Origin: an uncultured Pseudomonas sp.
GTDB taxonomy: Bacteria; Pseudomonadota; Gammaproteobacteria; Pseudomonadales; Pseudomonadaceae
Direction of reading: 5' to 3'
Assembly (NCBI RefSeq): GCF_943846705.1
Contig: NZ_OX044366.1
Coordinates: forward strand, 4,092,001-4,156,000
Length of the DNA: 64,000 bases
The position numbers and the translations under genes were made by a program. Under the pieces are notes generated by a model that worked only from the letters and a program-made list of their open reading frames with translations, was not told where the DNA came from and did no database searches. Shown in pieces: positions 44,542 through 53,257 of the stretch. Each line of letters begins with the position of its first letter. The first letter of the stretch is position 1.

Positions 44542-45330
44542 TCAGGCGACCTGCGCGGCAAGCTGCTGCGCCAACATGTGCTTGAGCAGCGCCCGGTAGG
44601 CAATCACTCCGCGGCTATTTTTGTCGAATTGCGACGGCGTAAGGCCTGCCCGACTGGCATCGCGCAAACGCGTATCGACCGGAATATACGCCTGCCACAG
44701 ATGCTCAAGGTAATTGTCGCGCAATACCCGCAAGGTGCTCATGGACGCCTGCGTGCGGCGATCGAACAGGGTCGGCACGATGGTGTAAGGCAGCGCCTGC
44801 TGACGCGAGCGGTTGATCATCGCCAGGGTATTAACCATTCGCTCAAGGCCTTTAACCGCGAGAAACTCAGTCTGCACTGGAATCACCAACTGCTGGCTGG
44901 CCGCCAGGGCATTGACCATCAATACGCCAAGCAAGGGCGGACTGTCGATCACCGCATGATCGAAATCCTCCCAAAGCTGCGCCAGGCTCTTGGCAATCAC
45001 CAAGCCCAAGCCACTCTGCCCTGGTGACTGACGTTCCAGCGTGGCCAGGGCGGTGCTCGAAGGCAGCAAGGAAATACGCTCATGACTGGTCGGCAACAGC
45101 AATTGCTGCGGCAAGCCGCGCGGCACGCTGCCCTTGTGTTGAAACAAGTCGAAGCTACTGTGTTCCAGACTGTCCGGGTCATGCCCGAAATAACTGGTCA
45201 TCGACCCATGGGGATCGAGGTCGACCACCACCACGCGTTTACCGGCATCGGCCAGCAGGCCCGCCAAGGCGATTGATGTGGTGGTTTTGCCGACGCCACC
45301 TTTTTGATTGGCTACTGCCCAGACTCTCAT
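44542..45330 (-). CDS. parC: ParA-family ATPase ParC (chemotaxis cluster positioning)
   Basis: The 262-residue ATPase has the deviant Walker A KGGVGKTTTSIAL, VVDLDPHGSMTSYFGHDPD and DHAVIDSPPLLGVLMVNALA. In polar flagellates the ParA homologue inside the che operon (PA1462 type) recruits chemotaxis arrays to the cell pole. ATG 45330 has GGAGG nine bases ahead; the ATG three codons earlier abuts the ribosome site. It is followed by parP and preceded by motD. Confidence 0.9.
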   Translation of the reverse strand: MRVWAVANQKGGVGKTTTSIALAGLLADAGKRVVVVDLDPHGSMTSYFGHDPDSLEHSSFDLFQHKGSVPRGLPQQLLLPTSHERISLLPSSTALATLERQSPGQSGLGLVIAKSLAQLWEDFDHAVIDSPPLLGVLMVNALAASQQLVIPVQTEFLAVKGLERMVNTLAMINRSRQQALPYTIVPTLFDRRTQASMSTLRVLRDNYLEHLWQAYIPVDTRLRDASRAGLTPSQFDKNSRGVIAYRALLKHMLAQQLAAQVA

Positions 45331-45381
45331 CGTTATCATCCTCCCGGTGCAGTTGATACCTGACCGAGAACGGGGCCACCC

Positions 45382-46251
45382 TTATGAGGCCGGCGACGGG
45401 GGATTGACGGCACCCGCTTGCGGGGCCGGCGCTGCCGGTGTTTCTGCAGGTTGCGTGCCAGCCCGCTTCAAGGCCGCATCGGGCTTGGCATTGGCGCTGC
45501 CGACACCACTCACGCTACGGCGCACATCGAGATTGCGCGATATTACCAACACCACCCGCCGATTACGCCCTCGCCCCTCGGCCGTGCTGTTATCGGCTAC
45601 GGGCTGAAACTCACCGTAGCCCACGGCGGCCAAACGGCTCGGTTTTACCCCATCCATCGCCAGCATCCGCACGATGCTGGCGGCCCGGGCGGTAGAAAGC
45701 TCCCAGTTGGTGGGGAACTGCGCGGTTTGAATCGGCAGGTTATCGGTGAAGCCTTCGACATGAACCGGATTTTCGTAAGGTGCCAGAATTTTGGCTACCT
45801 TCTCGATAATAGCGAAAGCCGCATTGTTGGGTACCGCATCGCCACTGACAAACAGCAGGCTGGAGCTGAGCTCAATCTCGATCCATAACTCATTGCCACT
45901 GACCTTGAGCTGTTCGGACTGAATCAAGTCACCAAATGCTGTCCGTATGCTTTCGGCAATGCTTTCCAGCGAATCGGCAGCCGACAGCGCACTCTCTTCA
46001 TCCACCAAGGCGCGATCCGGCTCGGTAGTACGCGGCCGCTCATCCCCCACCGGAATCGGCTTGATCGCCCGATCAGGCTGATTGAACACCCCGGTCAGGC
46101 TGTCTGAAAGGATTTTGTACTTGCCTTCGTTAATCGAGGAAATCGAGTACATCACCACGAAAAACGCGAACAACAACGTGATGAAGTCGGCATAGGACAC
46201 CAGCCAACGCTCATGATTTTCATGTTCTTCTTGATGACGCCTGCGGGCCAT
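45382..46251 (-). CDS. motD: Flagellar stator protein MotD
   Basis: The 289-residue MotB-type stator has one helix (about 18-40; WLVSYADFITLLFAFFVVMY, with the proton-channel Asp at 22) and a periplasmic OmpA-like peptidoglycan-binding domain (about 125-255; VEGFTDNLPIQTAQ, WELSTARAASIVRMLA, GRGRNRRVVLVI). The C-terminal tail is Pro/Ala-rich. It pairs with MotC, encoded 12 bases upstream. Pseudomonads often have a second stator set, MotAB, elsewhere. Confidence 0.94.
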   Translation of the reverse strand: MARRRHQEEHENHERWLVSYADFITLLFAFFVVMYSISSINEGKYKILSDSLTGVFNQPDRAIKPIPVGDERPRTTEPDRALVDEESALSAADSLESIAESIRTAFGDLIQSEQLKVSGNELWIEIELSSSLLFVSGDAVPNNAAFAIIEKVAKILAPYENPVHVEGFTDNLPIQTAQFPTNWELSTARAASIVRMLAMDGVKPSRLAAVGYGEFQPVADNSTAEGRGRNRRVVLVISRNLDVRRSVSGVGSANAKPDAALKRAGTQPAETPAAPAPQAGAVNPPSPAS

Positions 46252-46263
46252 GCGGTGCCTCCA

Positions 46264-47004
46264 TCAGTCCATAAAGCCTTGCAGCTTCAACTCGATGGAG
46301 CGCGGGTTCTCACCCTCGGCAATCGACAATATGCCTTCGAGCAGCATCTCGCGGTAACGCGACTGACGCTGGGCAATGGCTTTGAGCTTATTGCCGATGG
46401 GCAACAGCAACAGGTTGGCAAAACCTACCCCGTAGATGGTGGCCACAAAGGCCACAGCAATTCCACTGCCGAGCATGCTCGGGTCGGCCAGGTTGCCCAT
46501 CACATGGATCAAACCCATAACGGCACCGATAATGCCGATGGTGGGCGCGTAACCACCCATGCTTTCAAAGACCTTGGCGGCCTGAATATCACGGCCTTCC
46601 TGGGTGTACAGATCGACTTCGAGAATGGTGCGAATAGCCTCAGGTTCGGCACCGTCGACCAGCAGCTGTAAACCTTTACGGGCGAAGGGATCTACCTCGA
46701 CATCGGCCACCGCCTCAAGCCCCAACAAGCCTTCCTTGCGCGCGGTCATGCTCCAGCCAACCACCCGGTTGATACCGCCAACCAGGTCGATGCGCGGTGG
46801 GAAAAAAATCCAGCTGATGATTGCCAGCGAGCGTTTGAACACATGTACCGGCGCCTGCAGGAATGCGGCACCCAAGGTGCCGCCGATCACGATCAGCGCC
46901 GCCGGCCCGTTGAGCAAAGCGGTAACATGGCCGCCCTCGAGGTAGTTACCGCCAAGGATCGCGACAAAGGCCAGAATGACCCCAATCAGGCTCAGTACAT
47001 CCAT
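46264..47004 (-). CDS. motC: Flagellar stator protein MotC
   Basis: The 246-residue MotA/PomA-type protein has four helices (about 5-25, 30-50, 150-170, 182-205). YAPTIGIIGAVMGLIHVMGN and GIAVAFVATIYGVGFANLLL form the conserved last two helices, and the cytoplasmic loop is charged. It forms the proton-driven stator ring with MotD. Its ATG overlaps the cheB stop by one base (TAATG). Confidence 0.95.
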   Translation of the reverse strand: MDVLSLIGVILAFVAILGGNYLEGGHVTALLNGPAALIVIGGTLGAAFLQAPVHVFKRSLAIISWIFFPPRIDLVGGINRVVGWSMTARKEGLLGLEAVADVEVDPFARKGLQLLVDGAEPEAIRTILEVDLYTQEGRDIQAAKVFESMGGYAPTIGIIGAVMGLIHVMGNLADPSMLGSGIAVAFVATIYGVGFANLLLLPIGNKLKAIAQRQSRYREMLLEGILSIAEGENPRSIELKLQGFMD

Positions 47005-48119
47005 TAAATGCAGGCCTCCACCAGATGCCTGCCGATAGCGTCCAACGGGTAGATGGCATCGGCCAGATTGGCTTTGACGATGGCCATAGGCATGCCATAA
47101 ATCACACAGCTGGCTTCATCCTGCGCCCACACTTGGCTGCCCGTCTGCTTGAGCAGGCGCGCACCTTCACGGCCATCCGCACCCATCCCGGTGAGCACCA
47201 CGGCCAGCACTTTATCCGCATAGGACTTGGCCACAGAGCCGAAAGTGATGTCGACACAAGGCTTGTAATTGAGGCGTTCATCGCCCGGAAGAATCTTCAC
47301 CACGCCACGGGCATCAACCATCATCTGCTTGCCACCAGGGGCCAGGAGCGCCAGCCCAGGACGCACAACATCACCGTCCTCGGCCTCTTTGACGCTGATG
47401 CGGCATAGCTTGTCGAGACGCTCGGCAAAGGCCTTGGTAAATGCAGCAGGCATGTGCTGGATCAGCACGATCGGCGCCGGAAAGTTAGCCGGCAACTGGG
47501 TCAACACACGCTGTAGCGCCACTGGGCCACCCGTCGAGGTGCCGATCGCGACGAGCTTGTAGAGTTTGCGTTTGGGCGCAGCGCTGGTAACCGCTGGCGT
47601 AGATGCAGCTGGCGGACGCGCCAGCGAGCTGGCTGCCGGAGTGGAACGCACGGCCGGCCGAGGTTGCGCAACCGCTGTTGGCGCAGGCGCGGCCACGGGT
47701 TGCGCGCTCAGGCTGCGGCGGTTACTGCGAGCAATGGTGTGAATTTTCTCGCAGAGCAGCTGCTTGACCCGCTCGGGGTTGCGCGAAATGTCCTCGAAGT
47801 TCTTCGGCAGAAAGTCCACAGCCCCTGCTTCAAGGGCATCCAGGGTGACGCGCGCGCCCTCATGCGTCAGCGAGGAGAACATCAATACCGGCGTTGGGCA
47901 GCGCTGCATGATGTTACGCACGGCCGTGATGCCATCCATCATCGGCATCTCGTAATCCATGGTAATCACATCGGGCTTAAGCGCCTGCGCCTGCTCGATA
48001 GCTTCACGGCCGTTAGTGGCGGTACCGATGACCTGAATATTCGGATCGGCTGAAAGAATTTCCGACACGCGCCGACGAAAAAAACCGGAGTCATCAACCA
48101 CCAACACCTTAACAGCCAT
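47004..48119 (-). CDS. cheB: Chemotaxis response regulator protein-glutamate methylesterase CheB
   Basis: The 371-residue enzyme demethylates chemoreceptors. It has a receiver domain (1-120; VLVVDDSGFFRRRVSEILSA, phosphorylated Asp in TMDYEMPMMDG), an Ala/Pro-rich linker (about 140-180) and a CheB catalytic domain (about 185-370) with AIGTSTGGPVALQRVL (catalytic Ser), IVLIQHMPAAFTKAFAERLD (His) and VVLTGMGADGREGARLL (Asp). ATG 48119 has AGGAG six bases ahead. Confidence 0.96.
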   Translation of the reverse strand: MAVKVLVVDDSGFFRRRVSEILSADPNIQVIGTATNGREAIEQAQALKPDVITMDYEMPMMDGITAVRNIMQRCPTPVLMFSSLTHEGARVTLDALEAGAVDFLPKNFEDISRNPERVKQLLCEKIHTIARSNRRSLSAQPVAAPAPTAVAQPRPAVRSTPAASSLARPPAASTPAVTSAAPKRKLYKLVAIGTSTGGPVALQRVLTQLPANFPAPIVLIQHMPAAFTKAFAERLDKLCRISVKEAEDGDVVRPGLALLAPGGKQMMVDARGVVKILPGDERLNYKPCVDITFGSVAKSYADKVLAVVLTGMGADGREGARLLKQTGSQVWAQDEASCVIYGMPMAIVKANLADAIYPLDAIGRHLVEACI

Positions 48120-48163
48120 AAACAACTCCTAAGCGACGCGAGCAATGCCCGCGCCGCGAACAA

Positions 48164-50320
48164 TCAGATACGCCGCGCGTAGTGTTTGAGCATGCTTGGC
48201 ACGTCAAGAATCAGCGCAATACGCCCATCACCAGTGATGGTCGCGCCTGACATGCCTGGCGTGCCTTGCAGCATCTTGCCCAGCGGCTTGATCACCACTT
48301 CTTCCTGGCCCACCAGCTGATCGACCACAAAACCAATACGCTGGCTGCCAACCGTCAGAATCACCACATGCCCCTCGCCCTGCTCCACGTGGGCGGCATT
48401 ACCGATCAACCAACGCTTGAGGTAGAACAGCGGCAAGGCTTTGTCACGCACAATCACCACTTCCTGACCATCAACGACATTGGTGCGCGACAGGTCGAGG
48501 TGGAAGATTTCATTAACGTTGACCAGCGGAAAGGCAAATGCCTGATTGGCCAGCATCACCATCAACGTCGGCATGATCGCCAGAGTCAGCGGCACTTTGA
48601 TAACAATCTTCGAGCCCTGGCCTTTGACCGAGAACACGTTGACCGTGCCGTTGAGCTGGTTAATTTTGGTTTTCACCACGTCCATGCCCACACCGCGACC
48701 CGAGACATCGGATATCTCGGTCTTGGTCGAGAAGCCTGGGGCGAAAATCAGGTTGTAGCATTCGAACTCGTTGAGACGGTCAGCGGCGTCTTTATCCAGC
48801 AGACCTTTCTCCACCGCCTTGGCGCGCAGTACGTCAGCATCCATGCCCTTACCGTCATCGGAGATCGACAAGAGGATATGATCGCCCTCCTGCTCAGCGG
48901 ACAGCACCACCTTGCCGCCCCGCGACTTACCTGAGGCCTCGCGCTCTTCCGGGGTTTCAATACCGTGGTCAACCGCGTTGCGCACCAAGTGCACCAGCGG
49001 ATCGGCAAGCGCCTCGACCAGGTTCTTGTCGAGGTCAGTTTCTTCACCGACCAACTCCAGATTGATCTCTTTTTTCAGGCTACGCGCCAGATCACGAACC
49101 AGGCGCGGGAAGCGCCCGAAGACCTTTTTGATCGGCTGCATACGGGTTTTCATCACCGCGGTCTGCAGGTCGGCCGTCACCACATCCAGATTGGATACGG
49201 CCTTGGACATGGCTTCATCGCCACTGCTGGAACCCAGGCGCACCAGGCGGTTACGCACCAGCACCAGCTCGCCGACCATGTTCATGATCTCATCCAGCCG
49301 TGCGGTATCGACCCGCACAGTGGTTTCCGCCTCGCTCGGCGGCGCGGCTTTTTCTGCTACGGGCGCGGCAACCGATACAGGCTTTGCCGCCGGTTTTGCA
49401 GCCACGCTGGAGGGCTCCGCAGGCTTGGCGACGGGCGCAGGCACAACGGGCTTGATCGCCTCAGGCTCGACAAATTTACCTTTGCCATGCAGCTGATCGA
49501 GCAGTGCTTCGAACTCATCGTCGGTGATCTCACCACTCGCATCTGCAGCAGGCTCAACCTGGGCTGCCGGCGCGACCGGCGCCGACACAGCCGGGGTCAC
49601 GAACTGCCCCTTGCCGTGCAACTGGTCGAGCAGCGACTCGAACTCATCATCGGTGATTTCATCGCCAGCCGAAGATGCTGGCGATGAAACAGCAGGCGCT
49701 GCAGGTGTCGCGCTAATTTCAGGCGCTACGAACTGACCTTTACCGTGCAGCTGGTCAAGCAGGGATTCGAATTCATCATCGGTGATTTCATCGTTACCGG
49801 CAGCGCTGGAGACTGGCGCTGCAGGCTCATCCAGAGCACCAAGCAGTGCTTCGAACTCACTGTCGGTGATATCCCCAGAGGCCAGCACGGGCTCCGCCGG
49901 AGCCTCAACTGGCGCAGCCTGTTCAGCCCCCGCTGGCTCGGCCAGGCGCGCCAAGGCGGCCAGCAACGCAGGGGTGGCCGGGGTTAGATCGGTACGCTCA
50001 CGCACCTCGGTAAACATACTGTTGACGGCATCCAGTGCTTCCAGCACCACATCCATCAATGCGGAGTCGACGCGCCGCTCACCCTTACGCAGGATGTCGA
50101 AGACGTTTTCTGCAATATGGCAACATTCCACCAGCTCATTGAGCTGGAGAAAACCGGCACCACCTTTGACGGTATGAAACCCGCGAAAAATAGCGTTGAG
50201 CAGATTCATATCGTCCGGACGACTTTCCAGCTCTACAAGCTGTTCGGACAATAAATCAAGAATCTCGCCGGCCTCTACCAGGAAGTCCTGGAGGATTTCT
50301 TCATCGGCGCCGAAGCTCAT
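48164..50320 (-). CDS. cheA: Chemotaxis histidine kinase CheA
   Basis: The 718-residue kinase has an HPt domain (1-110; H49 in RGFHTVKGGAG), a long linker (115-330) with four copies of an acidic motif, a dimerisation domain (about 335-400), an ATPase domain (about 400-580; LVRNAVDHGIETPEERE, SISDDGKGMDA, GRGVGMDVVKTKI) and a CheW-like regulatory domain (580-718). It phosphorylates CheY and CheB. A classical P2 CheY-binding domain is not obvious, and the repeated linker takes its place. It is the third gene of cheY-cheZ-cheA-cheB-motC-motD. Confidence 0.96.
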   Translation of the reverse strand: MSFGADEEILQDFLVEAGEILDLLSEQLVELESRPDDMNLLNAIFRGFHTVKGGAGFLQLNELVECCHIAENVFDILRKGERRVDSALMDVVLEALDAVNSMFTEVRERTDLTPATPALLAALARLAEPAGAEQAAPVEAPAEPVLASGDITDSEFEALLGALDEPAAPVSSAAGNDEITDDEFESLLDQLHGKGQFVAPEISATPAAPAVSSPASSAGDEITDDEFESLLDQLHGKGQFVTPAVSAPVAPAAQVEPAADASGEITDDEFEALLDQLHGKGKFVEPEAIKPVVPAPVAKPAEPSSVAAKPAAKPVSVAAPVAEKAAPPSEAETTVRVDTARLDEIMNMVGELVLVRNRLVRLGSSSGDEAMSKAVSNLDVVTADLQTAVMKTRMQPIKKVFGRFPRLVRDLARSLKKEINLELVGEETDLDKNLVEALADPLVHLVRNAVDHGIETPEEREASGKSRGGKVVLSAEQEGDHILLSISDDGKGMDADVLRAKAVEKGLLDKDAADRLNEFECYNLIFAPGFSTKTEISDVSGRGVGMDVVKTKINQLNGTVNVFSVKGQGSKIVIKVPLTLAIMPTLMVMLANQAFAFPLVNVNEIFHLDLSRTNVVDGQEVVIVRDKALPLFYLKRWLIGNAAHVEQGEGHVVILTVGSQRIGFVVDQLVGQEEVVIKPLGKMLQGTPGMSGATITGDGRIALILDVPSMLKHYARRI
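49469..49873 (-). repeat. Repeated acidic DDEFE-LLDQLHGKG motif in the CheA linker
   Basis: Residues 178-198, 221-241 and 264-284 of CheA are near-identical copies of EITDDEFESLLDQLHGKGQF-V (the third reads A for S and K for Q). A diverged copy at 150-165 has ITDSEFEALLGALDEP. Copies are separated by Ala/Pro-rich spacers of about 20-25 residues. The DNA is also repeated, so recombination could change copy number. Confidence 0.9.
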
Positions 50321-50331
50321 AAGACGTGCTC

Positions 50332-51120
50332 CTAAAATCCTAGGCTGGAAAGCAGATCGTCTACATCATCCTGACTGGATGCGACGTCTTCACGCTTATC
50401 GGCATGAATCTGCGGACCTTCACCGTGGGAAGGCTCTTTTTGTTTTTCTTGTTCGGCGCGAAGCAACTCGTGGTTGTGCTCAATGCCGGCGAACTGATCC
50501 ACCTGGCTGGCCATCAACACCAATTTCAGCAGGTTGCTCTCGACCTCGGTGACCAACTGGGTCACGCGCTTGATCACCTGTCCGGTGAGGTCCTGATAGT
50601 CCTGAGCCAAGAGAATGTCGTTGAGGTGCCCGGAGATTTTCGCCCCGTCGCGCTCACTGCTGGCCAGAAACAACTCAACGCGCTTGGCCAACTCACGAAA
50701 ACCATCGGCGCTCATCTCGCGGCGCATAAAGCGCCCCCAGTCGGCACTCAGGCTGTGCGCCTCATCACTGAGGCCATTCACCAGCGGTGCGCTCAACTCG
50801 ACCAAATCCATGGTGCGATTGGCCGCTTTCTCGGTCATCGTCACCACATAATTCAGACGTTCGGTGGCATCGGTGATTTGCGACACTTCAGTGGCATGCG
50901 GCACACGGGGGTCAAGCTGAAAGTTGACGATGGCGTTATGCAGCTCACGGGTTAGCTTGCCAACCTCGTGATACAGACCACGGTCTCGCGCCTTGTTCAG
51001 CTCATGTATGAGCTGCACCGCTTCACCAAAGTTGCCTTGCTCGAGGCTGTCAACCAGTTGGCGAGCGTTGTGCTTCAGGGACGTCTCAAGCTCACCCTGA
51101 ACGGAATCTTTACGTTCCAT
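50332..51120 (-). CDS. cheZ: CheY-P phosphatase CheZ
   Basis: The 262-residue helical protein dephosphorylates CheY-P. It has a long four-helix bundle, with ILLAQDYQDLTGQVIKRVTQ (catalytic Q in DYQDLTGQV), and a C-terminal CheY-binding helix DVDDLLSSLGF. It lies 18 bases downstream of cheY. Confidence 0.95.
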   Translation of the reverse strand: MERKDSVQGELETSLKHNARQLVDSLEQGNFGEAVQLIHELNKARDRGLYHEVGKLTRELHNAIVNFQLDPRVPHATEVSQITDATERLNYVVTMTEKAANRTMDLVELSAPLVNGLSDEAHSLSADWGRFMRREMSADGFRELAKRVELFLASSERDGAKISGHLNDILLAQDYQDLTGQVIKRVTQLVTEVESNLLKLVLMASQVDQFAGIEHNHELLRAEQEKQKEPSHGEGPQIHADKREDVASSQDDVDDLLSSLGF

Positions 51121-51138
51121 AGAACCTCATGGCAGACA

Positions 51139-51513
51139 TCAGCCGTTGACCCGCTCGAATATCTTCTCAATCTTTTCTTTCAGTACCTGGGCCGTGAACG
51201 GTTTGACCACATAACCGTTAACCCCAGCCTGAGCGGCTTCGATGATCTGATCGCGCTTGGCTTCAGCAGTAACCATCAGTACCGGTAGGCTTTTCAGGCG
51301 CTCATCTGCACGCACGGCGCGCAGCAAATCGATACCGGTCATGCCTGGCATGTTCCAGTCCGTCACCAGAAAGTCGAAGCTACCGCTTTGCAGCATTGGC
51401 AACGCCGTAGTGCCATCATCGGCCTCTGCGGTGTTGGTGAACCCCAAGTCACGCAGGAGGTTCTTGATGATCCGTCGCATCGTTGAAAAGTCATCAACGA
51501 TGAGGATTTTCAT
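51139..51513 (-). CDS. cheY: Chemotaxis response regulator CheY
   Basis: A single receiver domain of 124 residues, MKILIVDDFSTMRRIIKNLL, with phosphorylated Asp in LVTDWNMPG, the switch Thr in VLMVTAEA and Lys in VVKPFTA. It binds FliM to set rotation direction. The ATG at 51513 matches homologues but lies 17 bases from the GGAGG; a TTG four codons upstream (51525) is 5 bases from it and may be the true start. The region up to fliA (93 bases) shows no clear promoter. Confidence 0.96.
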   Translation of the reverse strand: MKILIVDDFSTMRRIIKNLLRDLGFTNTAEADDGTTALPMLQSGSFDFLVTDWNMPGMTGIDLLRAVRADERLKSLPVLMVTAEAKRDQIIEAAQAGVNGYVVKPFTAQVLKEKIEKIFERVNG

Positions 51514-51606
51514 GTTCTTGTCCAAGTCGACCTCCGTACAGTCCCAGCGCACCCAGCAACCTGCATGCGCCTTTAATCGTGAAACCAGCAGCGTTAGCGA
51601 AGCAAC

Positions 51607-52353
51607 TCAGCGTGCGCGCCACTCACCCAGGCGGGCGCGCAGACGAGCGGCACACTGACTGTGCAGTTGGCTTACGCGTGATTCGCTCACCCCCAACACT
51701 GCGCCGATCTCTTTAAGGTTCAATTCTTCATCGTAATACAGTGCTAACACCAAGCGCTCGCGCTCCGGCAGGTTGCCGATGGCATCCGCCAAGGCCGCCT
51801 GAAAGCGTTCATCTTCCAGATCACGAGAAGGTTCGAGGTGGTGGCTGCCAGCGTCTTCACCCAGCTCGCCATGCTCGCCGTCCTGTAACAGGTCGTCGAA
51901 GCTAAACAGGCGGCTGCCTAAAGTGTCGCCAAGAATGCCGTAGTAATCTTCGAGACTCAATTGGAGTTCGGCCGCAACCTCTTGATCTTTAGCGTCTCGG
52001 CCGGTTCTGGCCTCAACTTTTCGAATTGCATCACTGACCATGCGGCTATTGCGATGCACCGAACGCGGTGCCCAGTCGCCTTTGCGCACCTCATCGAGCA
52101 TGGAACCGCGAATGCGGATACCGACGAATGTCTCGAAGCTGGCACCTTTACTGGAATCGTATTTTTTTGACGCTTCGAGCAAGCCGATCATTCCGGCCTG
52201 AATCAAATCGTCAACCTGCACACTGGCCGGTAAGCGCGCCAACAGGTGATAGGCAATGCGTTTGACCAGAGGCGCATAGCGCTCGATCAGCTGGTGCTGG
52301 GAATCCTGCGCCTGCGCTTTGCTATACATACGAAGTCCAGAGGCTGCTGTCAT
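51607..52353 (-). CDS. fliA: Flagellar sigma factor FliA (sigma-28)
   Basis: The 248-residue sigma factor directs late flagellar and chemotaxis genes. It has region 2 (RYAPLVKRIAYHLLARLPAS, DLIQAGMIGLLEASKKYDSS, FVGIRIRGSMLDEVRKGDW), region 3 and region 4 (LPERERLVLALYYDEELNLK, EIGAVLGVSESRVSQLHSQC). It overlaps the fleN stop by 4 bases (ATGA), so it is co-translated with fleN. Confidence 0.96.
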   Translation of the reverse strand: MTAASGLRMYSKAQAQDSQHQLIERYAPLVKRIAYHLLARLPASVQVDDLIQAGMIGLLEASKKYDSSKGASFETFVGIRIRGSMLDEVRKGDWAPRSVHRNSRMVSDAIRKVEARTGRDAKDQEVAAELQLSLEDYYGILGDTLGSRLFSFDDLLQDGEHGELGEDAGSHHLEPSRDLEDERFQAALADAIGNLPERERLVLALYYDEELNLKEIGAVLGVSESRVSQLHSQCAARLRARLGEWRAR

Positions 52354-53180
52354 ATGGCCGGGTCTGCAATCGGTTGCTGCACCAGACGCTCAACGAAAAA
52401 CTCCAAATGGCCACGCGGGTTGGCCGGTAACGGCCAGGCGTCGACTTTCTGGGCTATCGCCTTGAACGCCAGTGCGCACTTCGAACGAGGGAAGGCTTCG
52501 TAGACCGCGCGTTGCTTCTGCACGGCCTTGCGCACTGATTCGTCGTACGGCACGGCACCGACATACTGCAGGGCAACGTCGAGAAAACGATCAGTGACTT
52601 TGGTCAACTTAGCAAAGAGGTTACGACCCTCCTGCGGGGTATGGGCCATGTTGGCCAAGACCCGAAAACGATTCATGCCGTGATCGCGGTTGAGCAATTT
52701 GATCAACGCATAAGCATCGGTGATCGAGGTCGGCTCGTCGCACACCACCACCAGTACTTCCTGCGCGGCACGGACGAAGCTGACCACGCCATCACCAATA
52801 CCTGCGGCGGTGTCGACAATCAGCACATCGAGGTTATCGCTGATATCACTGAATGCCTGGATCAACCCGGCATGTTGCATGGGCGACAGCTGCACCATGC
52901 TCTGAATGCCTGATGCGGCGGGTACGATGCGAATACCGCCAGGGCCCTGCAGCAGCACATCGCGCAGCTCGCATTCGCCACTGATAACGTCTTCCAGAGT
53001 GCGTTTGGCACTAAGCCCCAACAACACGTCGACGTTGGCCAATCCCAGGTCGGCGTCCATCAACATGACCCGGCGTCCCAGCTCGGCCAAGGCCAATGCA
53101 AGGTTTACCGAGACGTTGGTCTTGCCGACGCCACCTTTGCCGCCGGTCACCGCAATCACCTGTACGGGATGCATACCCAT
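52350..53180 (-). CDS. fleN: Flagellar number regulator FleN (MinD/FlhG family ATPase)
   Basis: The 276-residue ATPase has the deviant Walker A VTGGKGGVGKTNVSVNLALA, LMDADLGLANVDVLLGL and LIVDTAAGIGDGVVSFV. FleN binds FleQ and limits flagella to one or few per pole. ATG 53180 has AGGTG nine bases ahead; the GTG four codons earlier is inside that element. It is between flhF and fliA. Confidence 0.95.
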   Translation of the reverse strand: MGMHPVQVIAVTGGKGGVGKTNVSVNLALALAELGRRVMLMDADLGLANVDVLLGLSAKRTLEDVISGECELRDVLLQGPGGIRIVPAASGIQSMVQLSPMQHAGLIQAFSDISDNLDVLIVDTAAGIGDGVVSFVRAAQEVLVVVCDEPTSITDAYALIKLLNRDHGMNRFRVLANMAHTPQEGRNLFAKLTKVTDRFLDVALQYVGAVPYDESVRKAVQKQRAVYEAFPRSKCALAFKAIAQKVDAWPLPANPRGHLEFFVERLVQQPIADPAI

Positions 53181-53257
53181 AATTTCTAACACCTTGTCTA
53201 ACTTCGACTGGAGCCACTTGGTCGGCTAAGCAGCGCTCAATTCCAACTACATTTCGC

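Noticed and set aside
49469..49873. CRISPR-like repeats
   Set aside because: The repeats are in frame within cheA, diverge only at codon level and encode a protein motif; no array structure was seen anywhere in the window.
51514..51606. FliA or RpoN promoter ahead of cheY
   Set aside because: Only partial matches (for example TTAAAG without a GCCGATAA partner; no GG-N10-GC).
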